Shown in pieces: positions 21,730 through 31,264 of a stretch of DNA of 64,000 nucleotides. The stretch's first letter is position 1. Every line of letters begins with the position of its first letter. The notes beneath the pieces were generated by a model that saw nothing but the letters and a program-made list of their open reading frames with translations, was not told where the DNA came from and did no database searches. This DNA comes from Austropuccinia psidii (Eukaryota > Basidiomycota > Pucciniomycetes > Pucciniales > Sphaerophragmiaceae), in assembly GCA_023105745.1 (NCBI GenBank), contig JALGQZ010000014.1, positions 10,028,851 to 10,092,850 of the forward strand, read 5' to 3'. A program made the translations under genes and the position numbers.

Positions 21730-23155
21730 TAACACCTGATTCACAATTGTCCGCATACAAATGTTTCCAAAGACAAATCAGGGCTAATCAGGAAGAAGAG
21801 TAAGAGAATACATCATGTCAAGCAAGCCTCAATATTGAAAACAAAGGGAGAACCAAATTGCACAATGGACCAATCTCAATTCAACCATTGTTTGAGGAAT
21901 CTCCACATCAAGGCTCATCTCAAAAACGCAAAAGAAGAACTTCAGAGGAGGCCCAATTGCATCGACAGCAATTGGAGCATGAATGTATACTTAAAAGGCA
22001 GCGAAGAGAAAATGATTGAGTAAATTCTGAAGCACAATTACTCAAATAAATAGAAAGGCGTGTAGCTCAAGAAAACCAAGAACGCAATCAAAAAACACGG
22101 TTTTTTTGGAACAATGAAAGTACTCGCCAGTTATTGGAGATGATGAGGGAATTGCGGATGGATTTCCTCAACATGGATGGGACCACAGCTGTTTTTATAC
22201 CATGGGCCAGATTTTTCAATACACATGAAAATTGTAAGACAAATTTCTTGCTTTTAAGAAATCTGTCTTTTGAAACACTAGAATGACATTATAAGGCCTT
22301 GATAACTGTATACAAGGTAAGCCATGTGAGTTATGGCATACATTCTGGGGCTAATGCTGTTAAAAGGGTAGATTATTAAGGATTTGTGTGATTCAACTGG
22401 CGGTGGTGGGCTATATATGCAACACCAGCATCATCATATTACTGTTGAGGTAAGTCATCTCTTTTTATAATGGTAACATATTACTAACATGGATAATATT
22501 ACAGGTGTATTAGTTACTCAAGGAAAAAAACATTAACAATTGTGGGTTGAATGATATTGGAATGGAATCACAGGATTTTCCACAAACAACAAACGGCGAA
22601 GACGATGAAACAAGTAACACAGAGATACAAGTACAGACAGAAGATATTGGCGATGAAAATGGTCAGTTTCCTAGTGAATGTGGAGATTCTTTATGGAGAA
22701 ACCCAATAGACAACCTTAATCAAGATGTGGGAAACCATTCAACAAACTGAGAAGGTCCTAGAATCAGAACCAATTGTCCGACACCTTTGCAATTCAGTCG
22801 ACCAAAATCCTTAGGCCAATTGTCCAGCATGAGTGCAGGAACCATACGCCAAGATCAAAATTTCATGAACAATATGAATACAAACATGCAAAAAGCTCTC
22901 TCACCCTTAATGCTGATGCTCCAGCAGAGCCAAGATTCCATGGAAGAAAGAGATTGAATGCAAAGACTGCAAGACAATGAGAGGCAAATGTTGATGCATG
23001 AGAAAGAAGAAGAACAACATCTATACAAAACACAAATATGCGCAGAGAAGCGAAGGAGGAATGACCAGATGAACATATATATGATGGCAATGCTTTCAAA
23101 AATGACGGGAGTACCTTTGGATGATCCTCCAGCTGATTTGCAGATGGGAGAATAG
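21730..23155 (+). pseudogene. Myb/SANT-like partner gene of PIF/Harbinger (damaged)
   Basis: The recognisable parts are a segment with ESTRQLLEMMRELRMDF, WARFFNTHENCKTNFLLLRN and HYKALITVYK (about 22100-22320), typical of the SANT-like second protein of Harbinger elements, and an acidic linker at 22547-22750. A Gln/Met-rich coiled-coil-like C-terminus (QRLQDNERQMLMHEKEEEQHL) ends at TAG 23153-23155. A GGTAAG donor follows HHITVE near 22450, so introns exist. Several stops (for example near 22020 and 22284) break it. The partner protein normally helps the transposase enter the nucleus and bind DNA. Confidence 0.5.
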
Positions 23156-24151
23156 GTGTGCATTTATTTGACAATCTTGTGCATGTTTTCATTATAAAAA
23201 TGACTTATAGGCTTGTGTTTATCTTTTTCAGGATGGACAATTTGAAACTATGCAAAGTTATGGAGCTTACAAGACAATTCAATCTTGTATTAAGCAATTG
23301 GAGTGCACTACAAACTTGTATCAAAAACATAAAATTGGAAGGTCTGAATTAGCTGACTTGTAGGTGATTTTCTTGAATATGCATCGTCAAGGATGGACAC
23401 ACCAGTCATGCCCTGTATGTAGTATACTTATGTTATTCAGTGTCTTATTGCGAAAGAATGCAAGGTGAAAAACAAATCACATTGCATACATAAGGGCCAA
23501 AATCCCTTTGGAGCTGGTTGCTCCCTAATCTATGATTTTGTTTTTCATGCTTAGTGAAATTTGCTTGTGGCATTGTTTTTTGTTCAAAGCGCACATTGGC
23601 AATGTATGGTACAGAACCTTTTTGAAAATATGAGTTTTATATATAAATTTGACAATTTGGACTATCAGAATATGCGCACTGTCCCTTCCAACTCTTCAGG
23701 AAATCATCCTAGTATAGCCTTATCAGAAGTCAATGAATCTTACCAACTGTTCCTTTCTTGCATAGAAAGGATGCAGGAAAAAAAATCAATTACTAGAGCA
23801 AATTGCCGCATTTCAGGCACAAGATCATGCTCAAGATTATGTAATATATCTTTTAAAGTAGCAGCTTTGCATCCAAGATATTCAAATTGCCCATTTGCAA
23901 GCACGCGCCTTACATGAGCTAACCAAATTGGAGGCTTGTTTACGTGCATTATTACATTAACCGTTGTTATACTTTTATTGTAAGTACAATCTTTTGAATT
24001 ATTTGTTGTTAAATGATCATCTACTCACTTCAAAATTATATTAAAATATTCCTTTTGAAAAGAAACCCAACTGAATTCATTTCGTCACATTAATTGGCAT
24101 TTAGTAACAACATACAACTTTTTAATTATATTGTTGAGTCATCATAAAAAA
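23156..24151. other. Region between the two Harbinger genes
   Basis: It holds no intact gene. The plus strand near 23770-23960 has a frame with LLEQIAAFQAQDHAQDYV and HLQARALHELTKLEACLRALLH, coiled-coil-like and possibly a decayed last exon of the Myb/SANT-like gene. The rest is AT-rich. Confidence 0.35.
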
Positions 24152-25175
24152 CTACCGTAACTGAACCTCTTGTACTATGCGGTGATTCCATTCATTTATA
24201 AAATTATATTCATGTTGATTCAAGATATTGTGAAAAATCATGCATGCAATGGTTACTTTACCTGTATGTAAAGGAACCACTGCTTGTGGTAATAGAAGAC
24301 AGCAGAACCTATTCTTCAAACACCCAAATGCCTGCTCAACTACAATTCTTCAATGTATCTATTTTAGTAGATGTTTTTGATGATTTTACTTTATAAAGCT
24401 CTTACCTCGTAGAAGAATTAAGATTATTAAATTTTTCCTCTTCTTTGTTTTGAGTAGCCCACATTGGGATCAGAATTGGAAGCCTTGAAGAATATCCTGA
24501 ATTGCCGATGAGCCAGCAATCAGGTGGGAATCTTGCGACATCATTAATGAGATCTTGACCAATTTTTGACTTCCTAAACACACAACTATCATGTACTGAG
24601 CCAGGTAGTCCACCATACACCTGAATCAATTTGTGAGATACATATTTAATTTTAAAGTAATGTAGTAACAATTACTCACATTACAAAAGTTACCATGTCC
24701 CCCCACAATGGAATTCCATCCCTTGCAATTTACATAGGCATTCCATTGATCATTGGGTGGTGGGATGATTGGTATGTGGGTGCCATCAATTGCCCCAATA
24801 ATGTTTGTAAGGCCTTGTCTTTGTCGGAATGTCTCCTTGAGTGCATCCCATTTTTCTATCTCTTCTGCCGCAGGAAACCTAGACATTTAAAAAATTGTCA
24901 GTATTTTTCCTTTTCAAAATAACAATTCTCTTTACTTACATGATGGTTGAGTCATGGAGTGCAACTAATATGGCTTGCCCTACTTCTTGTGATGCTTGAT
25001 ATGCTGTTGCTTTTCCCACATTGAACACATGTCCTACTGTCTCATAGGAGCTACAATGACCCATCCTATATAACGTAATTCCTACCTTTTCTTCAATAGT
25101 TAACCCTTGCACATCATTTTGAAATGAGTTGGGGATATGATTTAATAAAGCACAAATTAATTTGAAACAATTGAG
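24152..25175 (-). pseudogene. PIF/Harbinger transposase (HARBI1/ALP1-like)
   Basis: Four exons on the minus strand: about 25175-24940, 24878-24680, 24620-24406 and 24347-24152. The first gives NDVQGLTIEEKVGITLYRMG and a helix-turn-helix-like VGHVFNVGKATAYQ. The second holds the first catalytic Asp in GAIDGTHIPI. The third holds the second Asp in LPGSVHDSCVF and a GNSGYSSRLP block. The fourth holds the Glu in VVEQAFGCLKNRF and ends HEYNFINEWNHR plus a short tail. Introns are about 58-61 bp with GT..AG. The strand between KGWNSIV and GHGNFCN looks a few residues too short, and GDSGY has become GNSGY, so activity is doubtful. The 5' start is not resolved. Confidence 0.72.
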
Positions 25176-25527
25176 TCATCCCATCCGAAAAAAGCCCAAT
25201 GAACCAATTTTCATTGTATAAATCAACCTTGTACCATGGATTGAAATGGCTTCCACGTCTTATAGCTTAATGATGTTGGTGTCCACTTTCTTCAGACCAT
25301 GTTAGATGAAAACACCACGGAATTGCTAAGCTTGTGATCATATACATCAGATGATGATTTTCCATGTTTTATTTTTTAAAATAAAAAAAATTGTTAAATT
25401 AAACATGGTGAAATTCAAAATACTTTTTATGTTAGTAGAACACCACTGAACAATTTTCCTCAGTAGATCATAAACATTAAATGATTTTGAAAAGATTTTT
25501 GAATTTTTTTAACATTATTTTTAATTA

Positions 25528-25606
25528 AAAATAAACATATTTTGGATTGAAATTAAATTCAAAAGAATTTCAAAATTTTCTACAAAACCCAAACATAAAC
25601 CAGGCC
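25528..25606. repeat. Right terminal inverted repeat of PIF/Harbinger
   Basis: The inverse partner of 21532-21610, ending ..CCCAAACATAAACCAGGCC at 25606, followed by TAA. Confidence 0.7.
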
Positions 25607-27120
25607 TAAATGGACCGAAAATAAAAAAATAAGCTACTAAACACAAAAAAAATTGACTGAACAATAAATATTTGTACCATAAACCAATACCAGGAATAAT
25701 CTAATTGGATTTAAATCAAAATGACTCACAATGAAACTTAATAACTTATATATTTAAAAATTCAAAAAAGATGTCAGAAACACATTTCAAAACAAAAAAT
25801 ATAGGATCGAATTCTAAATACCCTCAATTGATCAACAAGCTGGCCAAAGAAATAGGAAACACAGTAATCAAAAGATAAAACCAATAAGGGAAAGAAAAAA
25901 CTGTGGATATCAGAAGATCAAAAATATGGTGGGAAAAAGAAATATCAAGTCAATTAGTCAAAGGAAGAAACTAATCATGAAAGTGGTTTTTCTCAAAAAA
26001 AAACACAAGATAAAAAATTTTATAGAGAATGGAAGGCCAAATTTGAAGAAGAATTTAAACAACTCAAAATAGAACACTGGAATAAATTTATAAATAGAAA
26101 TTACTCCCTTGATTTATTCATAGCATAAAAATTCAAAAAATCTAAAATTCAAACCAAAAATATTTTTACTAAAAAACCAAAGAATTTACTACCATCACAA
26201 ATAATAAAAACAAAAACAAAATCCTGTGTGAAGTAAACTCAGTGATGGAAGCACCAATCAATATTAAAAATTTGGAAGATTAAAATGAAATTCTACCATT
26301 TGAATTCTTAATAATCAATGAAACATAATTAGATAGAACTATCCAAGATTTACCCAATAAAAAAAGTCCCAGGTCCAGACAAAATGATAAACAAAATGTT
26401 AAAATTAGCTAAGGAAGATATTTCTCCCCAACTAATCAATATTTTTAATTCCTGCCTCAATATTGGTTACTTCCCTGAGGAATGGAAATTTCCTGTGACT
26501 TCAATAATTAGAAAAGCTAGAAAGGAAGATTACTCAAACCCTAACTTGTATACACCAATATCTCTCTTAAGAATTATGGGAAAATTATTTTAAAAGATCA
26601 TTGATTCTAGATTGTTTTTCTGGTAAGAAGACACCAGATTCCTGGTATAATGGCCATATGGATGGTATACCAGGAAGAATTATTTATGATGAACTTTTTG
26701 TACTAAATTACTGGATTGAAGACAAATAGATAAATAATAAAATTGTTTTAGGATTATTTTTGGATTTTAGTTCAGTGTATCCATAATTGATAAGCAAGAA
26801 GTTAACCTCTTCTTTAAAAAATAAAAAACCTTTACTCCTTATTTAGAAGCCATTTTTCACTCATTATTATCCGAATATGTCACTATAATCAAACTAGACT
26901 CATATTTTTCAGGAACTCTATTTATTAACGGAGGGCTGCCACAGGTTTCTCTGCTTTCAGTGACCTTATTTTTGATATATAACTCTTCATTACTGATTGA
27001 AAATTCACTATCATTACAAGACCCTAATATCCCTTTGTTCTTCATAGATTATTTGTTTCATCTTATTTCTTTTAATTCTATTGAAGACAGCCTTACTGAA
27101 TTCACTAAAATTACTTAAAA
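25607..27120 (+). pseudogene. LINE reverse transcriptase remnant (Tad-like)
   Basis: It continues the LINE after the Harbinger insertion. Pre-RT blocks with IWWEKE and REWKAKFEEEFKQLK are followed by the RT fingers block VPGPDKMINKMLKLA (about 26368), ISPQLINIFNSCLNIGYFP, SIIRKARKEDY and PISLLRIMGKLF. After stops, GLPQVSLLSVTLFLIYNSSLL (from about 26934) matches the GLPQGSPLS motif, and FFIDYLF stands where the catalytic F/Y-x-D-D should be. Many stops and shifts; the element is dead. The catalytic box has lost its second Asp. Confidence 0.7.
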
Positions 27121-27775
27121 ATCATTAGACTGGGTGATTAAAAATAGGTCCATCTTTGAGGAAAACAAAAGCCAAACTTATCTTATTCATCCATCAAAAA
27201 AAATAAACACTTAAAAAAACTCAATTTTCTTGACAAAGAATTAAATATAGAAGAGAATTTTAAATGGCTTGGTATAAAAATTTATAAAAAAAACTGAATT
27301 TTTAAAAGACATTGTGAAAAAAAATACAAAAAAGAAGTTTCAAAAATCCTTCAATAAAATTTATTGGATAATTAAAACTTAATATGGATTTATAAACAAA
27401 TACTCAATATAACTAATCTTCTATTTTTTCAATCAAGAGTTTTTTTTTGAAATTCTAATATGGTTTATACTAAAAAAAGAAGATTATTAACAAATCTTTA
27501 AAAGCTACACATAACAAATGTGCTGAATTATTCACTTAATTTCTTAAATAAACCAAAATATTATTCTTAAAAATAACTCCTTACTTGAATAATAATTGTG
27601 AAATAAATCAACAAAAAAATCATATATCATCCCTCTTCAATTCGTCAGATTATTATATCTTTAAGATTAAAAATAATTTTGACAAGACAGGTGGAACCAA
27701 TCCAACCAATTTATATTTTCTCATTAATAAATTCATTACCATATCCTCTAAGCTTAAATATAAAATGAGATGAAG
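27121..27775 (+). pseudogene. LINE ORF2 C-terminal remnant
   Basis: Decayed frames after the RT remain alignable in style with LINE C-termini: the block THNKCAELFT near 27508, and a 62-codon frame at 27585-27773 containing HISSLFNSSDYYIFKIKNN. There is no RNase H or zinc-knuckle motif. Assignment rests on position and reading style only. Confidence 0.35.
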
Positions 27776-28211
27776 AATGAAAAAGTTAACTTAAAAATAT
27801 ATTAAGGATAAACAGAATAATAAATTGATTACACTCTGAATATATGGTTAATTAATTCTATTTAAGGGATCTATATCAATAATTATTATCAAAAAAAATT
27901 GATTTCAAAACTTTATATATTTCAAAGGAAGATAAATTGATAAATTTTGAATTAAATTTAAATCTAATCTTATAATAAAGAAAATTATAAAAGTAAGAAT
28001 TTAAATTAACATTAATATAATCTTTGATTGGTTTTTGTAATAAATTTTTACAAAAAAAAAAACAATGGAGTCTAAGACAAAAGTATTTTTTTATAAAAAT
28101 TCTTTAAAGGAAGAATTTTGAAAAAAAAATCCTCAATTTCACTTTAAATTTAAATTTCTATTATAAAATTTAACAAATAATTTTAAAAACCTTATTTCAC
28201 GTATTTAAATA
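27776..28211. other. AT-rich stretch between LINE remnant and hAT
   Basis: No gene, repeat pair or transposon end recognised. It is probably the decayed 3' part of the LINE plus flanking DNA. Confidence 0.4.
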
Positions 28212-28219
28212 TTACCAAT
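28212..28219. repeat. 8-bp target duplication of hAT, left (TTACCAAT)
   Basis: TTACCAAT at 28212-28219 equals TTACCAAT at 45745-45752, 17.5 kb away, directly outside the inverted CAAGGCTGGCAA ends. Eight bases is the hallmark length for hAT elements. Confidence 0.88.
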
Positions 28220-28319
28220 CAAGGCTGGCAAGGCGGTAAGTACAATCAGTATGCATGGAATGATTATGCAATATTCCATTGCAATGTCAAATAAATCCCA
28301 CTGCCCGTAAATAAAACCG

Positions 28320-28324
28320 GTGGG
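28320..28324. repeat. 5-bp target duplication of the Ty3 composite, left (GTGGG)
   Basis: GTGGG at 28320-28324 equals GTGGG at 41860-41864. The outermost LTRs of the composite therefore come from one integration event. Confidence 0.85.
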
Positions 28325-28790
28325 TGTGAGCCTTAGAGGTAATTTCATATACCCAAAAGACCACAAATATGAAAAATAACATATTAATATAAATAAAATA
28401 AATTTATTTATATTATTAACATAAAAATCAAAATATAAATATGAAATTATATTAAAAATAAAAAATTAATTACAATTTAAAAATAAAAATACATTGAATT
28501 TTGTAAGTATAAAATTACATTTATACTTGAAAAAATTAAGTAAAAATGAAATTTTAACCAAATTGTGAAAAAATAAATAAATTTGGAAAAAAGCTAAATA
28601 AAAATTATTATAAATTTTTATCCAATAAATAAATACATAAAAATTATTCCACCATTGGATTCCTCATAAAAAAACAGGTGGGGTCACCTCTGAGTAAAAT
28701 TCTTGTAACTCAACTCTAAATAAGCTTGAATTAAGTTTTTTAGTATTTTCAATACAAAAGTTGAAAATCCTCAAAACCTTAATTTAATTC

Positions 28791-28806
28791 ACACCACATG
28801 TGGTGT
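28791..28806. promoter_or_regulatory. 16-bp palindrome in LTR
   Basis: ACACCACATGTGGTGT is a perfect palindrome with an E-box core CACATGTG. It is present in every LTR of the window, including those of element 1. It could bind a basic helix-loop-helix dimer; that is inference. Confidence 0.45.
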
Positions 28807-28875
28807 TAACCATCAATTTTTGTGTTAAAATTGAGGTGTTGTGTTTAGTTTAGAAGTTATGAGGAATTGAAGTAT

Positions 28876-28897
28876 TTTCAATTGAATTCAATTGAAA
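28876..28897. promoter_or_regulatory. 22-bp perfect palindrome in LTR
   Basis: A perfect dyad with arms TTTCAATTGAA and centre GAATTC, so it consists of two overlapping CAATTG blocks. It lies 70 bp after the 16-bp palindrome and is kept in all LTR copies of both subfamilies. The function is unknown. Confidence 0.45.
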
Positions 28898-29527
28898 TGT
28901 CAAAATGTGCGCGTGTATTACATAAGTGAACTTTGATTTACATATGAGGTGTCAATTATTACTGTATTGTACTGTACAATTGAATTGAATTACATATGTA
29001 AGTTATAAGTATAATACATGATGAGGAATTAAACAAAAAATAAATTGGAAAGATTAAATTTGGGGGGTAAAAGGAACTCCAGCTCTAAGGGGGAGCTAGA
29101 CCCCCAAAATCCTTGCTGACAGGCGTGGGATGTCAAAATTCACGCAAAAGTTCATCACTTTTGGCCTGGAATTGAGCTACAGGGTCTGTGGACTCAATTG
29201 ATGATGAGGTTTTGATACCAACTGGGGTAGTTTTAGCTGTTGCCAAGAGGGTAAAACTACCCTTAAGATAAAACCATCATAGTAAAAACAGCTTTAACTG
29301 GTTTCTACGTCTCTGACACACATTCTGACGTGTTTTGAAGGCTCTAGGCCTGGTATTGCTATAGTAATGGCTGATTTAAGGGTCTAAAATGGCTAAAAAT
29401 GGCTTGAACCAGCCCTTTTTGGTCTAAACCAGGGTTCAATGATGCCATAATTGGCTTTTCTGTTGTCAGACTGTTTTTCACGACTGACAAGAGTAAATTT
29501 TACTTTTGGAGTAAGAGAATTGATGGC

Positions 29528-29535
29528 TATAAAAG
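29528..29535 (+). promoter_or_regulatory. TATA box in 5' LTR of the Ty3 composite
   Basis: TATAAAAG, 1203 bp into the LTR, at the same place as in element 1. It is the probable promoter of the gag-pol transcript. Confidence 0.6.
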
Positions 29536-30153
29536 AATGTCTTCTTTGCCCCACTTTTCTCTTCATGTTAGAATCTTTTCCTTTTATTAATTAGTTTAAA
29601 CACTGTTAAACCAATCAATCAAAGATTCCAACCACCATTTTAAAATCATTTTAATCCTTTTAACCACGTGAAAAAATAATTATAATCATTGTTTGTAACT
29701 CTTATAATCATTTTTACCCCTGAACCACCCCAAAAGTGAATTAAAGCATCTTTCATCACTGTAAACTTTGTCACTTTGTTTCCAAATTCACTCTGGTCAC
29801 TTTTGGGCGTGTTTTCTCTTTAATATTCTTTTTAAAGACTTTGTTCTTTAATTAATTGCTTTCAGTTCTTTGCTCAATTAATTCCAATTGAAATTGCTCT
29901 TGAAGAAATTTCTTTTGTAGCCTTAAAATATCTCTTGTAGAGTATTTTTTGGATAAATTTTTATTGTTGGTAAAACAGTAAATTTTGATAATATTATTTT
30001 TTTATACTAATAAAGTTATAAACAATAAAATTGGCGTGTTTTCTCTTAAAAATAATATTTCATACTATTTTTAACTGAATTTTACCTTATACAAATTATG
30101 AGGACAGGAAAAGTACTTGATTTTTAATCAAAGTTTCATATCCACACCTTACA

Positions 30154-30171
30154 TTTGGGGGCCCAGCCGTG
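30154..30171 (+). promoter_or_regulatory. Primer-binding region of the Ty3 composite
   Basis: TTTGGGGGCCCAGCCGTG directly after the 5' LTR, identical to element 1. The primer tRNA was not assigned. Confidence 0.6.
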
Positions 30172-30355
30172 ATATTTTACCTGTGACATATTTTTTTACT
30201 CTTTTTAAATCTTTTTTTTCTTATATTGAAAAATTTAAAAACATATAAAAAATACTTATAATCCAAAAAATCCATAAAAAATAATTTTTTTCATATTATA
30301 AGTGAGGCTTATATTTTATTTCTTTTTTTGAAATATCCTTTTTTTACTTAATTAA

Positions 30356-30568
30356 TTGGCTTTTTCATTAATTTTAGTGTCTGACAACGTGGTAAGGAAA
30401 GAAAACATTGAAACAGCCTCAACAGTAACCAGCATTATCCCTGCCAGTACTGTTATTGTGACTCAAAATAACCAACCTGAACCAATATCTTCTGAATTGA
30501 TTAACTTGGACATAAGTAATACCCTTCAGAAAGCTAAACATTTGGTCAATAGCAAGTTTTTGACGTAA
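30356..30568 (+). CDS. Leader ORF of 70 residues, Ty3 composite
   Basis: Homologous to the 78-residue leader ORF of element 1, with four substitutions and an in-frame loss of eight codons between AGTACTGTTA repeats. This divergence over 0.2 kb is clearly higher than in the downstream gag-pol, so the leader appears to belong to subfamily B. No domain recognised. Confidence 0.4.
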   Translation: MAFSLILVSDNVVRKENIETASTVTSIIPASTVIVTQNNQPEPISSELINLDISNTLQKAKHLVNSKFLT

Positions 30569-30664
30569 AAATACTATTTTAAGCCTTTTTAACCATAATT
30601 ATGCCTTCAACCAGGTCAGGAGCCAGCTACAACCCCTCAAGCAGCTCCCAAAAAGGTAATAGAC

Positions 30665-31264
30665 GTGATTATGGCAGAGGCCAATCAGGTACAGAAGGGA
30701 AAGGGTCAGTTGATGACTTCCAAACAACTAAAATGGGTCATTCTGAAGCTGATAATACCATTTTACCTTCAAAAAGAGCTGACACCGCCACAACAAGCCT
30801 CTGTGGACATATACAAAGCCAGCCACAGTGCATACAACAATGCACTTCAATTCAAAGAGTACCAGATCCTTGCAGACCTGTGGAAGAATTGCATGAATTC
30901 TTACCTGACAGTAAGAAAATTCTTGGGCCATCCCAACAGTTGCAAATTGCTCAATGGATGGCATCCATTGATGGAGAAGAAAAACATGATGCTTTTGACA
31001 CTAGAATGGAGGAAAAACAACCCTCCACCACCCAAACCAGTGCCAAAAACAGCCCCAGTGGCCAGCAGCAGCAATTCCAACGTGAAAAAGCAGCCACAAA
31101 CTCCAAACAAGGGCAAAGGGAAGGCACCAGCCCCAAAACCTTACAGCCAGGGCTACAGAATCCCAAAGATTCAGCAGGATGCCATGGAAAATGTATTTCA
31201 GATGGCCAGAACCATGATGGAATTACAGAAGAAGGAGGAAGCCAGATTAAGATTCCAGAAATGA
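30665..31264 (+). CDS. 199-residue ORF upstream of gag-pol, Ty3 composite
   Basis: An intact frame that overlaps a second open frame starting at 30601. Between this copy and element 1 I count six base differences. In this frame three are silent and three change residues (Gly/Glu, Ser/Thr, Ala/Thr). In the other frame five of six change residues. That mildly favours this frame as the selected one. Sequence features: helical N-half, proline-rich [14 protein letters not shown], a polar linker and a charged [12 protein letters not shown] end. TGA at 31262-31264 overlaps the gag ATG at 31261-31263 (ATGA). The family is not recognised. Confidence 0.62.
   Translation: MIMAEANQVQKGKGQLMTSKQLKWVILKLIIPFYLQKELTPPQQASVDIYKASHSAYNNALQFKEYQILADLWKNCMNSYLTVRKFLGHPNSCKLLNGWHPLMEKKNMMLLTLEWRKNNPPPPKPVPKTAPVASSSNSNVKKQPQTPNKGKGKAPAPKPYSQGYRIPKIQQDAMENVFQMARTMMELQKKEEARLRFQK

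Larger units (their letters stand above)
21532..25606. mobile_element. PIF/Harbinger DNA transposon inserted in the LINE
   Basis: Its ends form an inverted repeat of roughly 75 bp sharing GTTTATGTTTGGGTTTTG.AGAAAATTTTGAAA. The right end begins GGCCTGG, as in this superfamily. The 3-bp flanks are CAA on the left and TAA on the right, a target duplication with one mismatch. Inside are two convergent genes, as usual for Harbinger: a Myb/SANT-like gene on plus (about 21730-23155) and a transposase on minus (24152 to about 25175). The first is damaged; the second is nearly complete. Confidence 0.75.
28325..30153 (+). repeat. 5' LTR of the Ty3 composite (subfamily B)
   Basis: 1829 bp from TGTGAGCC to CCTTACA. 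It shares with 40032-41859 a set of differences from subfamily A, for example ACATTGAATTTTGTAAGT, AAAATTAAGTAAAAATGAAAT and TTTAACTGAATTTTACC. It also has private changes near its 3' end (ACAGTAAATTTTGATAAT), which suggests some age. Confidence 0.9.

Noticed and set aside
22855..23192. Minus-strand frames of 102-109 codons over the Myb/SANT-like gene
   Set aside because: They are the complement of the Gln/Glu/Met-rich plus-strand frame and read as Ser/Cys/Phe-rich shadow sequence.
23740..23949. Minus-strand frame of 69 codons in the Harbinger middle region
   Set aside because: The opposite strand has a better coiled-coil-like frame, and no motif supports the minus-strand reading.
30601..31260. 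N-terminal 220 residues of the longest Ty3 frame as true Gag
   Set aside because: The sequence reads as an out-of-frame shadow (Gln/Pro/Cys scatter, mostly residue-changing differences) of the 199-codon ORF. Kept open as a possibility, but the ATGA start is preferred.
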